From the NCBI GenBank assembly GCA_002011745.1, contig MTOU01000027.1, forward strand, positions 45,095-109,094: 64,000 nt of DNA. The letters are read 5' to 3'. The notes beneath the pieces were generated by a model. The model did not search any database. It was not told the origin of the DNA and saw only the letters and a list, made by a program, of their open reading frames with translations. This DNA comes from Nitrospirae bacterium JdFR-85 (GTDB lineage Bacteria > Nitrospirota > Thermodesulfovibrionia > Thermodesulfovibrionales > JdFR-85). The translations under genes and the position numbers were made by a program. This document shows positions 7,543 through 15,675 of this stretch, piece by piece (position 1 is the stretch's first letter; each line of letters opens with the position of its first letter).

Positions 7543-9450
7543 ATGATAAAAATCAGAATAGATGATAAAATTGAAGAAACCGACAAAGCTAATGCAAAAC
7601 ATAAACTTATACAGCAGGGTGCCATAGCAATAAAGGTTAATGGAAAGGTTATAGATCTAAATGAAATTGATTCAATAGACGACAATGAAACCATAGAACC
7701 TGTAAGTATCAATACCTCTGAAGGCCTTGAGATCTACAGACATAGCACATCTCATGTAATGGCCCATGCTGTTAAGATTCTGTTTCCAGATGCAAAAGTT
7801 GCAATAGGTCCTGCAACTGATGACGGTTTCTATTATGATTTTGATATCGAGAGGGCCTTTACACCAGAAGATCTTGAGAAGATCGAAGAGAAGATGAGAG
7901 AGATTATCTCGGAGAATAATGCCTTTGTCAAAAAGGTTATAAAAAGAGAAGATGCGATAAAGCTCTTTCAACAGAAAGGAGAAGACTATAAAGTGGAACT
8001 CCTTCAAGAGATTCAGGATGATGAGGTAACTGTATATGAGGAGGGTGATTTTGTTGACCTCTGCAGGGGGCCTCATCTACCTTCCACAGGATATATAAAG
8101 GCATTTAAACTCCTGAGTGTTGCAGGTGCCTATTGGAAGGGAGATGAGAGGAATAAGATGCTCCAGAGAATATATGGTACTGCCTTTGGTAATGAGAAAG
8201 AGCTTAAAAAGTATCTCCAGTTTCTGGAAGAGGTAAAAAAACGTGATCACAGAAGGCTGGGCAAAGAGCTTGATCTTTACAGTATAAATGAAGAGATCGG
8301 TCCTGGATTAATATTATGGCATCCTAATGGTGCTATCATAAGAAAATGTATAGAAGACTTTTGGCGTGATGAACATTTAAGGGCAGGCTACAAACTCCTC
8401 TATACTCCCCATATAGCAAAGCTTTATCTTTGGCAGAAGAGCGGTCACTGGGATTTCTATAGAGAAAATATGTATTCACCTATGGAGATTGAAGGCATAA
8501 GCTATGAACTAAAGCCAATGAACTGTCCTTTCCATATTGCTATTTACAAAAGTTCTCTGCATAGTTACAGAGAATTTCCTATCAGATATGCAGAGTTAGG
8601 TACGGTGTACAGATATGAACGTTCCGGAGTGCTCCATGGGCTTCTCAGAGTAAGGGGATTTACCCAGGATGACGCCCATATATTCTGCCGTGAAGACCAG
8701 ATTGAAGAGGAGATACTCCATGTACTTGATTTTACCCTTTTCATATTGAAAACCTTTGGCTTTGACAACTATGAAATATATCTCTCCACAAGGCCGGAGA
8801 AGTTCGTGGGTACAGAAGAAGACTGGGAAAGAGCCACTAATGCATTAAAACAGGCCCTTCAACACAAGGGACTGGATTTTGAGCTTGATCCAGGAGAAGG
8901 AGTCTTTTATGGTCCTAAGATTGATATAAAAGTAAAGGACTCCCTTGGTAGACCATGGCAATGTAGCACTATACAGGTGGACTTCAATAATCCAGAAAGG
9001 TTCGATGTTACTTACCGGGGACAGGATGGAAAAGACCACAGACCAATAATGATTCATAGGGCCTTAATGGGTTCTCTCGAGAGATTCTTCGGAATACTGA
9101 TTGAGCATTATGCAGGGGCATTTCCTCTCTGGCTCTCACCCCAACAGATAGCAGTAATCACTGTTGCTGACAGACATGTGGAATATGCAGAGAAAATAAT
9201 GGATACTTTAAGGAGAGAAGACATAAGGGTGGAACCCTTTTTTGAGAATGAGAAGGTGGGGTATAAGGTTCGTCAGGCCACTATCAGAAAAATACCCTAT
9301 TCGGTTATAATAGGTGATAAAGAGATAGATTCAGGGCTTCTGACCGTGAGGAGGAGGACAGGACAGCAGTCTGGACCTTACAGGATTGAAGAACTTATAG
9401 AGAGGCTAAAAAGAGAGATAAATTCAAGGAGTCTTGAGTTGACTCTGTAA
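7543..9450 (+). CDS. thrS: threonyl-tRNA synthetase
   Basis: 635 residues, full length for a bacterial ThrRS. An N-terminal TGS domain (about 1-60) is followed by the editing domain with HSTSHVMAHA (HxxxH) near residue 67. The class II catalytic core has the zinc-site region LKPMNCPFHI and motif 2-like YRYERSG, and the anticodon-binding domain is C-terminal. The start is fixed because no other ATG/GTG/TTG exists in frame back to the stop at 7510. Its nearest AGGAGG is 20 bases away and sits instead against a 13-codon out-of-frame ORF (7524-7565). It heads the thrS-infC-rpmI-rplT-pheS cluster. Confidence 0.97.
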   Translation: MIKIRIDDKIEETDKANAKHKLIQQGAIAIKVNGKVIDLNEIDSIDDNETIEPVSINTSEGLEIYRHSTSHVMAHAVKILFPDAKVAIGPATDDGFYYDFDIERAFTPEDLEKIEEKMREIISENNAFVKKVIKREDAIKLFQQKGEDYKVELLQEIQDDEVTVYEEGDFVDLCRGPHLPSTGYIKAFKLLSVAGAYWKGDERNKMLQRIYGTAFGNEKELKKYLQFLEEVKKRDHRRLGKELDLYSINEEIGPGLILWHPNGAIIRKCIEDFWRDEHLRAGYKLLYTPHIAKLYLWQKSGHWDFYRENMYSPMEIEGISYELKPMNCPFHIAIYKSSLHSYREFPIRYAELGTVYRYERSGVLHGLLRVRGFTQDDAHIFCREDQIEEEILHVLDFTLFILKTFGFDNYEIYLSTRPEKFVGTEEDWERATNALKQALQHKGLDFELDPGEGVFYGPKIDIKVKDSLGRPWQCSTIQVDFNNPERFDVTYRGQDGKDHRPIMIHRALMGSLERFFGILIEHYAGAFPLWLSPQQIAVITVADRHVEYAEKIMDTLRREDIRVEPFFENEKVGYKVRQATIRKIPYSVIIGDKEIDSGLLTVRRRTGQQSGPYRIEELIERLKREINSRSLELTL

Positions 9451-9459
9451 TTGATTATC

Positions 9460-9475
9460 AGGAGGTGAGGGTATA
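9460..9475 (+). promoter_or_regulatory. infC ribosome-binding site with AUA start codon
   Basis: AGGAGG (9460-9465), a 7-base gap, then ATA (9473-9475) in frame with conserved IF3 sequence. The only in-frame stop upstream is at 9452-9454, and no ATG, GTG or TTG lies between it and the conserved N terminus. The first conventional start (TTG 9548) would delete conserved residues. IF3 is known to discriminate against non-AUG starts, so this would give autoregulation as with AUU in Escherichia coli. Confidence 0.8.
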
Positions 9476-9976
9476 ACTCAGGAGTATAGAGTAAATGAGA
9501 GAATCAGGGCAAAGGATGTAAGACTTGTTGATTCTGATGGTAAGCAGTTGGGTATTGTACCACTACGAGAGGCTTTAAGGATCGCTGATGAAAGGGGTTT
9601 GGATTTGGTGGAGGTGGCGCCGAATGCGAATCCACCTGTGTGCAAAATAATGGATTATGGCAAATTCAAGTATCAGCAGAGCAAAAAACAGGCCCCCAAG
9701 AAGACGATAGAAGTAAAAGAGATAAAAGTGAGACCCACTATTGATGATCATGATCTTGAACTTAAAATTAAAAACATATTAAGATTTCTTGAGGATGGCA
9801 ACAAGGCAAGGGTTACAATGTTTTTCAGAGGTAGAGAGATCGTAAGACCAGAATTTGGACAGAGAGTTTTTGATAAGATTATAGAAAGGGTGCAGGACAA
9901 GTATACCATAGAGAGCTTTCCTAAGCTGCAGGGGAAGAGTATGACAATGGTTATTTCACCGAAAAAGAAACAGTAG
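9473..9976 (+). CDS. infC: translation initiation factor IF-3
   Basis: 167 residues if started at ATA 9473. Binds the 30S subunit and proofreads start-codon and initiator-tRNA choice. The N-domain reads [16 protein letters not shown] then [16 protein letters not shown], and the C-domain has [17 protein letters not shown] and FFRGREI, all standard IF3 signatures. Starting at the first conventional codon (TTG 9548) leaves 142 residues and removes the universally conserved N-terminal strand, so ATA is preferred. It lies 22 bases after thrS and 10 before rpmI, in the classic order. Confidence 0.95.
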   Translation: MTQEYRVNERIRAKDVRLVDSDGKQLGIVPLREALRIADERGLDLVEVAPNANPPVCKIMDYGKFKYQQSKKQAPKKTIEVKEIKVRPTIDDHDLELKIKNILRFLEDGNKARVTMFFRGREIVRPEFGQRVFDKIIERVQDKYTIESFPKLQGKSMTMVISPKKKQ

Positions 9977-9986
9977 GGAGGTTGAG

Positions 9987-10184
9987 ATGCCAAAATTAAA
10001 GACTCACAGAGGAGCTGCAAAACGGTTCAAAATTACAGGCAATGGAAAGATAAAGAGATGGAAGGCAAACAAAAGCCATCTTCTCACGGGTAAATCCTCA
10101 AGGAGAACGAGAAGACTCAGAAGTTCAACATTGGTAGACAAGGCTGATGTAAAGAGAATAAAGACACTTTTACCTTACATGTAA
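9987..10184 (+). CDS. rpmI: 50S ribosomal protein bL35
   Basis: 65 residues, normal length. Begins [24 protein letters not shown], the bL35 signature, and is rich in lysine and arginine. The ribosome site is GGGAGG. It lies between infC and rplT as in most bacteria. Confidence 0.97.
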   Translation: MPKLKTHRGAAKRFKITGNGKIKRWKANKSHLLTGKSSRRTRRLRSSTLVDKADVKRIKTLLPYM

Positions 10185-10216
10185 TTAAAGTCTTGCAGAG
10201 ATGAGGAGGTTTTAAG

Positions 10217-10576
10217 ATGCCAAGGACAAAAGGTGGGCCTAAGACAAGGCGGAGAAGAAAGAAGATTCTCAAAATGGCGAAGGGTTTCTATGGTGCAAGA
10301 AGCCGATGTTACAAAGTGGCCAAACAGGCAGTAGAACACGCCCTTCAGTATTCTTACAGAGACAGAAGGGCAAAAAAAAGAGAATTTCGTAGACTCTGGA
10401 TTATAAGAATCAATGCTGCTGCCAGACAGTCAGGTTTGACTTACAGTCAGTTCATTAACGGTCTTAAGAAAGCTGGAATTGCAATTGATAGAAAGGTTCT
10501 GGCAGACATCGCCTATCATGACCCCTCTGCCTTTAATGAACTGGCTTCTAAGGCCAAAGAAGCCCTTGCTGCATAA
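10217..10576 (+). CDS. rplT: 50S ribosomal protein bL20
   Basis: 119 residues. [19 protein letters not shown] at the N terminus, then [22 protein letters not shown] and the [11 protein letters not shown] segment, all diagnostic of bL20, an early 23S-rRNA assembly protein. In some bacteria bL20 represses its own operon. I see no obvious pseudoknot in the 32-base gap after rpmI, so that control is not claimed here. Confidence 0.97.
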   Translation: MPRTKGGPKTRRRRKKILKMAKGFYGARSRCYKVAKQAVEHALQYSYRDRRAKKREFRRLWIIRINAAARQSGLTYSQFINGLKKAGIAIDRKVLADIAYHDPSAFNELASKAKEALAA

Positions 10577-10578
10577 TT

Positions 10579-11616
10579 ATGGAGGACCTTGAAAAAATAA
10601 GAGAAGACTTTATAAGGGAGTCGGCCAGTATAGACTCCCTTATAAAATTTAACAATTTTAAAGCAAAATACCTTGGCAAAAAGGGGCTTATTACAGAAAA
10701 ACTAAAAAGACTTTCAAGCCTGCCAAAATCTGAAAGACGTGATGCAGGCAGGGCAATCAATGAACTTAAGAGTTTTATTGAACAGGAGCTTGAAAGCCTC
10801 AAACAGAGAGTTACAGAGTTAGAAATTCAGAAAAAACTTGCAAAAGAGACACTTGATATAACTGTTCCTGGCAGATACATTCCACCTGGTCATATCCACC
10901 CTGTTACTCAGGTACTTGAGGAGATTATAGAGGTTTTTGTATCCATGGGCTTTTCAGTAGAAGAGGGTCCTGAAGTTGAACTTGATTACTATAATTTTGA
11001 GGCTCTCAACATCCCTAAGGACCATCCTGCCAGAGATATGCAGGACACATTTTATGTAAAGGTATCTGGCTCTAATAAAATGGAAAGTGATGTGGTTTTA
11101 AGGACCCATACATCCCCTGTACAGATCAGGGGCATGTTAAAGAGAAAACCACCTCTTAAGTTTATTGCTCCAGGCAAGGTCTACCGCTGCGATGCAGATG
11201 TCTCTCACACACCTATGTTTCATCAAGTGGAGGGTCTTATGGTGGGAGAAGATATTACCTTTTCACATCTTAAGGGTGTTCTTGAAAGGTTTATACATGC
11301 CCTTTTTGGTCCAGAGACTCCTGTTAGATTCAGACCAAGTTACTTCCCTTTTACAGAACCCTCTGCTGAGGTAGACATCGGATGTATACTCTGCAAAGGG
11401 CAAGGCTGCAGGGTCTGTAAAGAGACTGGCTGGCTTGAGGTTCTGGGGGCAGGAATGGTACACCCGAAGGTCTTTGAAGCAGTGGGATATGATATAGAGA
11501 GGTATACAGGCTTTGCCTTTGGTATGGGTGTAGAAAGACTTACTATGCTCAAGTTTGGCATTGATGATATAAGACTCTTTTTCGAGAATGACCTCAGGTT
11601 TTTAAGGCAATTTTGA
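10579..11616 (+). CDS. pheS: phenylalanyl-tRNA synthetase alpha subunit
   Basis: 345 residues. An N-terminal coiled-coil arm (about 1-85) is followed by the class II core, with HPVTQVLEEI, LRTHTSPVQ, VYRCDADVSHTPMFHQ-type segments and the C-terminal GFAFGMGVERL motif 3. The enzyme is an alpha2beta2 tetramer and needs PheT. No pheT follows: the next gene, 24 bases downstream, is a sensor kinase. The beta subunit must therefore be encoded elsewhere. The ATG lies two bases after the rplT stop. Confidence 0.95.
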   Translation: MEDLEKIREDFIRESASIDSLIKFNNFKAKYLGKKGLITEKLKRLSSLPKSERRDAGRAINELKSFIEQELESLKQRVTELEIQKKLAKETLDITVPGRYIPPGHIHPVTQVLEEIIEVFVSMGFSVEEGPEVELDYYNFEALNIPKDHPARDMQDTFYVKVSGSNKMESDVVLRTHTSPVQIRGMLKRKPPLKFIAPGKVYRCDADVSHTPMFHQVEGLMVGEDITFSHLKGVLERFIHALFGPETPVRFRPSYFPFTEPSAEVDIGCILCKGQGCRVCKETGWLEVLGAGMVHPKVFEAVGYDIERYTGFAFGMGVERLTMLKFGIDDIRLFFENDLRFLRQF

Positions 11617-11640
11617 ATGCCAAAATCAGAATAGCTTAAA

Positions 11641-13593
11641 ATGAAGGCAATACGAGACCTCACTCTTACAACAAAATTTCTCTTTGGTGTTGGTATAATC
11701 ATCATACTATTCTGGTGTATATTTAGTATCTTTATATATGTCAACCTCAAGGATACAATTATAAAACAGACATATGAGAAGACCGATATCCTCTTTTCCC
11801 ATATCCAAGCAACCAAGGAATACGCAAAAAAGGTCCTGAGACCCAAGCTATTTCATGTGCTAAAACCAGATACATTTATAAGGGAAGGAATGTCTGTATC
11901 TTTTATAAATAAAAAAATAATGGCTGAATTCAAAAAATTCTTTCCTGACTTTCAATACAGAAGAGTATCTATAAATCCATTTAATCCTGAAAATACACCC
12001 AATAAGTTGGAACTGCAGTACATAATCAAATTCAAAAGGGATGGGGTTGACAAGATCAAAGAGATAGTCACAATAGATGGCAAAAAATACTATATCCAAG
12101 CAAGACCTATAGTGGTGGAAAAGGGATGTCTTGCCTGTCACGGCAGACCGGAAGATGCTCCAGCCACCCTTATAAAGATTTATGGGACAAAAGGAGGGTT
12201 TAATAAAAGACTGGGTGAGATAATAGGAGTTGAATCAGTGGCCATACCCCTTGAGGGTACATTTAATGAAATAAGTCGGATTGTACTTTCTATCTTTCTT
12301 ACAGGTGTGATAGGTGTCTTTTTCCTCTTTGTATCTCTCACATACTATATAAATAGAGTGGCTGTAAAACCTATAAAAAGCGTGAGTAATTTCTTTAAAT
12401 CAGTTGTTGATGGTCAGATGGGTCTTAATGCAAGATTCAATGTAAAGAGTAAAGACGAGATAGGGGAACTGGCAGCATCCTTCAATCAGATGATGAAATA
12501 CCTTAAAGAATCCCAAGACAAGTTAAGAGAGTCTGAGAAGAAATACAGACGTATATTCGAAGGCTCAAAAGATACAATCCTTGTGGCAGACTGCGATGGA
12601 TTTATTCAGGATATTAACCCCTCTGGTCTGGAACTCTTTGGATGCAAAAGCAAACATAGATTGATCAATGAGAAAACCCTTTATGAACTCTTTGAAGACA
12701 AGAGGAATTATGCCCAGTTTATAGAAAGCATGAAGACTAAGGGTTTCATAAAGGACTATGAAACCAGACTGAAAGGAGTGGATGGGAGAACTGTTGATGT
12801 ACTTATTACAGCAACAATACGTCTGGATGAAAAGAACCAGATATGTGGATATGAAGCAATAATAAAGGATATTACAGACTGGAAGAGGATTCAGGAGCAG
12901 ATGAAAGAGGCAGACCGGCTTGCATCTGTAGGGCAGCTTGCTGCTGGCCTTGCCCATGAGATAAACAATCCTCTTGGGATAGTAATGGGCTATACCTCTA
13001 TGCTTATTAAGGAAAACAACCATAATCCTGAACTGAAGGATGATTTAGAGATAATCTACAGAAATGCTGAGGCCTGTAAGAAAATCGTAGAAGATCTATT
13101 GAAATTTTCACGAAAATCAGAGACCAAACCAGAACCTGCTGATATAAATCAGATAATTGAAGAAGTGGTTGAGATACTTTCCTACAAATTTGAAGAGAAG
13201 GCGCTTACAGTAGGAAAAGAGTTTAACAATCTACCTCCTATAATGGTTGACAGGGAGAAGATTAGGCAGGTTTTTATAAACATTTTGATGAATGCATATC
13301 AAGCTGTTGATCTCTACGGTAGTATCAATATAAGGACATATAGTGTTGATCAAAAGATTATAATAGAAATAGAGGACAATGGTTGTGGGATTCCTGAAGA
13401 GGTTAAAGGCAGAATATTTGAACCTTTCTTTACAACTAAGGAACCTGGAGAAGGTACAGGTCTTGGTCTTTCTGTGAGTTATGGAATCGTCAAAGAACAT
13501 GGAGGTGACATCCAGTTTAGTTCAACTGTAGGAAAAGGTACTGTCTTCAGAGTAATTCTACCTGAGCAGGGAGAGCATGACTCAGAAGGATAA
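11641..13593 (+). CDS. membrane sensor histidine kinase with periplasmic c-type-haem (DUF3365/Tll0287-like) domain
   Basis: 650 residues. TM1 (about 13-34), then a periplasmic Tll0287/DUF3365-like domain containing C163-LAC-H167 (CxxCH), a covalent haem-attachment motif. TM2 (about 213-237), HAMP, a PAS domain (about 298-410), HisKA with H439 ([13 protein letters not shown]) and a HATPase with NxG/GTGLGL boxes follow. It is likely a redox or ligand sensor using haem c outside the membrane. It overlaps the downstream NtrC-type regulator by 17 bases, so the two form a pair. It follows pheS by 24 bases with no clear terminator. The CxxCH is seen directly; haem sensing is inferred. Confidence 0.88.
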   Translation: MKAIRDLTLTTKFLFGVGIIIILFWCIFSIFIYVNLKDTIIKQTYEKTDILFSHIQATKEYAKKVLRPKLFHVLKPDTFIREGMSVSFINKKIMAEFKKFFPDFQYRRVSINPFNPENTPNKLELQYIIKFKRDGVDKIKEIVTIDGKKYYIQARPIVVEKGCLACHGRPEDAPATLIKIYGTKGGFNKRLGEIIGVESVAIPLEGTFNEISRIVLSIFLTGVIGVFFLFVSLTYYINRVAVKPIKSVSNFFKSVVDGQMGLNARFNVKSKDEIGELAASFNQMMKYLKESQDKLRESEKKYRRIFEGSKDTILVADCDGFIQDINPSGLELFGCKSKHRLINEKTLYELFEDKRNYAQFIESMKTKGFIKDYETRLKGVDGRTVDVLITATIRLDEKNQICGYEAIIKDITDWKRIQEQMKEADRLASVGQLAAGLAHEINNPLGIVMGYTSMLIKENNHNPELKDDLEIIYRNAEACKKIVEDLLKFSRKSETKPEPADINQIIEEVVEILSYKFEEKALTVGKEFNNLPPIMVDREKIRQVFINILMNAYQAVDLYGSINIRTYSVDQKIIIEIEDNGCGIPEEVKGRIFEPFFTTKEPGEGTGLGLSVSYGIVKEHGGDIQFSSTVGKGTVFRVILPEQGEHDSEG

Positions 13594-14974
13594 GATTCTG
13601 ATAATTGATGACAAGCCTGATATGCTCACATTCTTAGAGAGACTCATCTCTAAGGAATTAGGTGTAGATATCTTGACAGCCCAAAATAGCAGTGAGGCCC
13701 TTCCCTATCTAAAAGACAATGATATTGATATTATTCTGCTGGACGTGAGGATGCCAGGCAAAGACGGCATCTCTCTTTTGAAAGAGATTAAATCCTTAGA
13801 TTCAGACATAATAGTAATAATGCTTACTGGTTATGGGACTGTGGATATGGCTGTAGAGGCCCTAAAGTTGGGAGCCTATGACTTCCTAACAAAGCCTGTA
13901 AACAATGAAAGGCTGATCCATACCTTAAGAAGGGCTCTGCAGTTTAGAAAGGTACTTAAGGAAAAACAGAGATTAGAAGAAGAGATAAGAACACAAGTTG
14001 TGAGGAAGGAACTGATAGGTGAGAGTCCTGTAATGAAAGAGGTCTTAGAAACACTAAGGGCTGTAGCAGAAACAGATGAGACGGTTTTAATCCTGGGAGA
14101 GACAGGTACGGGGAAAGAGCTGGCTGCACGAACAATACACCGACTTAGTAGAAGGGCAGATGGACCATTTATCACTGTAAACTGTCCTGCTATACCTGAG
14201 TCAATTCTTGAGAGTGAGTTGTTTGGGTATCGAAAAGGCGCCTTTACCTCTGCAACGTCAGATAAAAAAGGACTCATTGAGACTGCTGATCATGGCACAA
14301 TCTTTCTTGATGAGATTGGAGACATACCCCATTCTGTCCAGACAAAACTCCTGAGATTTCTTCAGGATAAAGAGTTCAAGCCTCTTGGGGATACAGAAAA
14401 TATAAAGGTAGATGTGAGGGTCATAGCCTCTACAAATCAAGACTTGGAAAAAAAGATTCAAGAAGGACATTTTCGTGAGGACCTCTATTATAGATTAAAT
14501 GTTATCACCATCAGGATGCCTTCACTGAAAGAACGGAGTGAGGATATTCCGCTGCTTGCAGAACATTTCTTGCGTGAATACGCCCTTAAGTATGGCAAAG
14601 AAATAGAGGGATTTTCTGATGAGGCCATTGTATATCTAACCACCCGTCAATGGAAAGGTAATGTGAGAGAACTCCAGAATGTAATAAAAAGGGCGGTGAT
14701 CTTCGCAAGGAATAATAAGATCGGAAGGAGAGACTTGGAGGATTTCTCCCATATAGAACCCTGTCCAGATATTCTAATGGATAGCCTTCTTAACCTGGAT
14801 TACAGGAGTGCAAAATCAAAAGTACTGGAACACTTCACAGTAAATTATCTGAGACATCTACTGGAAAGTACCAAGGGTAATGTGACCCATGCCGCCAGAA
14901 AGGCTGGTATGGAACGACAGGCCCTTCAACAACTGATGAAGAGATATAGAATCACTTCTTCAGAATTCCGATAG
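13577..14974 (+). CDS. NtrC-family sigma-54-dependent response regulator
   Basis: 465 residues: receiver domain (about 1-120, phospho-acceptor aspartate in IILLDVRMPGKDG), AAA+ domain with Walker A GETGTGKE, and a Fis-type HTH at the C terminus (about 430-455, GNVTHAARKAGMERQ). The sigma-54 contact loop reads GAFTSA (221-226) instead of GAFTGA. It is co-encoded with the haem kinase. Dyads beginning at its own stop codon and a sigma-54 promoter 113 bases later suggest it activates the YeiH cassette directly downstream. Confidence 0.92.
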   Translation: MTQKDKILIIDDKPDMLTFLERLISKELGVDILTAQNSSEALPYLKDNDIDIILLDVRMPGKDGISLLKEIKSLDSDIIVIMLTGYGTVDMAVEALKLGAYDFLTKPVNNERLIHTLRRALQFRKVLKEKQRLEEEIRTQVVRKELIGESPVMKEVLETLRAVAETDETVLILGETGTGKELAARTIHRLSRRADGPFITVNCPAIPESILESELFGYRKGAFTSATSDKKGLIETADHGTIFLDEIGDIPHSVQTKLLRFLQDKEFKPLGDTENIKVDVRVIASTNQDLEKKIQEGHFREDLYYRLNVITIRMPSLKERSEDIPLLAEHFLREYALKYGKEIEGFSDEAIVYLTTRQWKGNVRELQNVIKRAVIFARNNKIGRRDLEDFSHIEPCPDILMDSLLNLDYRSAKSKVLEHFTVNYLRHLLESTKGNVTHAARKAGMERQALQQLMKRYRITSSEFR

Positions 14975-15013
14975 TGCAATATTTATATTGCACCTGCATA
15001 TCCACAATTGCAC
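14974..15013 (+). promoter_or_regulatory. candidate enhancer sites for the NtrC-type regulator
   Basis: A perfect 9-base inverted repeat, GTGCAATAT-TT-ATATTGCAC, spans 14974-14993, and a third half-site ATTGCAC lies at 15007-15013. They are about 75-115 bases before the sigma-54 promoter, the usual distance for an NtrC-type upstream activating sequence. There is no T-run after the dyad, so a terminator is unlikely. The activator's own gene ends at 14974. Confidence 0.6.
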
Positions 15014-15086
15014 CCTTAATATTTTTCCCAAAATAAAAAACCTTTTCTTTTCAATAAGATATCTTACAATCCCCTCTCTTTTATCA

Positions 15087-15101
15087 GGCACATTAATTGC
15101 T
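15087..15101 (+). promoter_or_regulatory. sigma-54 (-24/-12) promoter of the YeiH cassette
   Basis: GGCAC (15087-15091), N5, TTGCT (15097-15101). GG and GC are 10 bases apart, exactly as sigma-54 requires, and the site matches the GGCAC-N5-TTGC core in full. The predicted start is near 15112. The gene for a sigma-54 activator lies immediately upstream. Confidence 0.8.
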
Positions 15102-15156
15102 AAGTTTGAAGATACCAGTTTTAAAACTCAGAAGGTTTTGAGTTAGAAGGAAGGGG

Positions 15157-15210
15157 GTGAAAGTCAAGAAGTTAAAGAAAAAGGTGCTGTTGCACCTGAA
15201 TTTTCCATGA
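15157..15210 (+). CDS. possible 17-residue leader peptide (uncertain)
   Basis: GTG start after AAGGAAGGGG, reading MKVKKLKKKVLLHLNFP and stopping just before the ribosome site of the next gene. It lies wholly in the predicted 5' leader of the sigma-54 transcript. It contains a perfect hairpin, AGGTGC-TGTT-GCACCT (15182-15197), so translation could affect folding near the first cassette gene. No homologue is known to me, and it may be chance. Confidence 0.2.
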   Translation: MKVKKLKKKVLLHLNFP

Positions 15211-15223
15211 AAGGAGGTCAAAA

Positions 15224-15415
15224 ATGGCTGAAGAAAAGGGAACAGCAGTAGGAAGAGGTACCCTTACTGGTGAATCTCTTGAAGCAGAGGATGTACTTGC
15301 AGGTGCTGAAGAGTGGTCATCTACAGAGACATGGCTTGTGGTGGGTTCCTTTATAGCAGCGGTAATTGCACTTGTGATAGGACTACTTGTGGTACCAACC
15401 TCTGTACTTCGATAA
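15224..15415 (+). CDS. small single-pass membrane protein of the YeiH cassette
   Basis: 63 residues. An acidic, glycine-rich soluble N-terminal half (about 1-33) is followed by one strongly hydrophobic helix (about 37-60, SFIAAVIALVIGLLVV), ending at arginine. A strong AAAGGAGG ribosome site precedes the ATG. It is the first gene after the sigma-54 promoter, four bases before the next ORF. I do not recognise a family. Size and position suggest a transporter accessory subunit, by inference only. Confidence 0.75.
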   Translation: MAEEKGTAVGRGTLTGESLEAEDVLAGAEEWSSTETWLVVGSFIAAVIALVIGLLVVPTSVLR

Positions 15416-15418
15416 AAG

Positions 15419-15670
15419 ATGAAGAAGATAAGACTTTCACTAAAACACGATGGAACCCACTGGGTGGCCACAGATGGAGAGCAGCTCTTTGCAGGTAAAA
15501 GCCTTGATGAACTGGATAAGAAGATCGAAGATTTTCTAAGGAGTTCAGGGAGGCTTCAGGAAGGTGAGAGAGTAAAGGTATACATGTATTATGACAATTA
15601 TTCAATACCTCAATGGATCCGCCAGTATTCACAACACTATTTTGACAGAATAGTAGAGATCATTCTATAA
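15419..15670 (+). CDS. small soluble protein of the YeiH cassette, function unknown
   Basis: 83 residues, alpha/beta in character and mixed in charge, with no membrane segment. It begins MKKIRLSLKHDGTHWVA and contains an aromatic stretch, KVYMYYDNYSIPQWIRQY (about 55-72). I do not recognise the family. It lies between the single-pass peptide and the transporter with gaps of 3 and 5 bases, so all three are almost surely co-translated. It could be a cytoplasmic regulatory subunit of the transporter. Confidence 0.75.
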   Translation: MKKIRLSLKHDGTHWVATDGEQLFAGKSLDELDKKIEDFLRSSGRLQEGERVKVYMYYDNYSIPQWIRQYSQHYFDRIVEIIL

Positions 15671-15675
15671 AGGAG

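Noticed and set aside
14974..14993. GTGCAATAT dyad as a terminator for the regulator gene
   Set aside because: The stem is AT-rich and has no T-tract after it. Repeated half-sites and the promoter position fit operators better.
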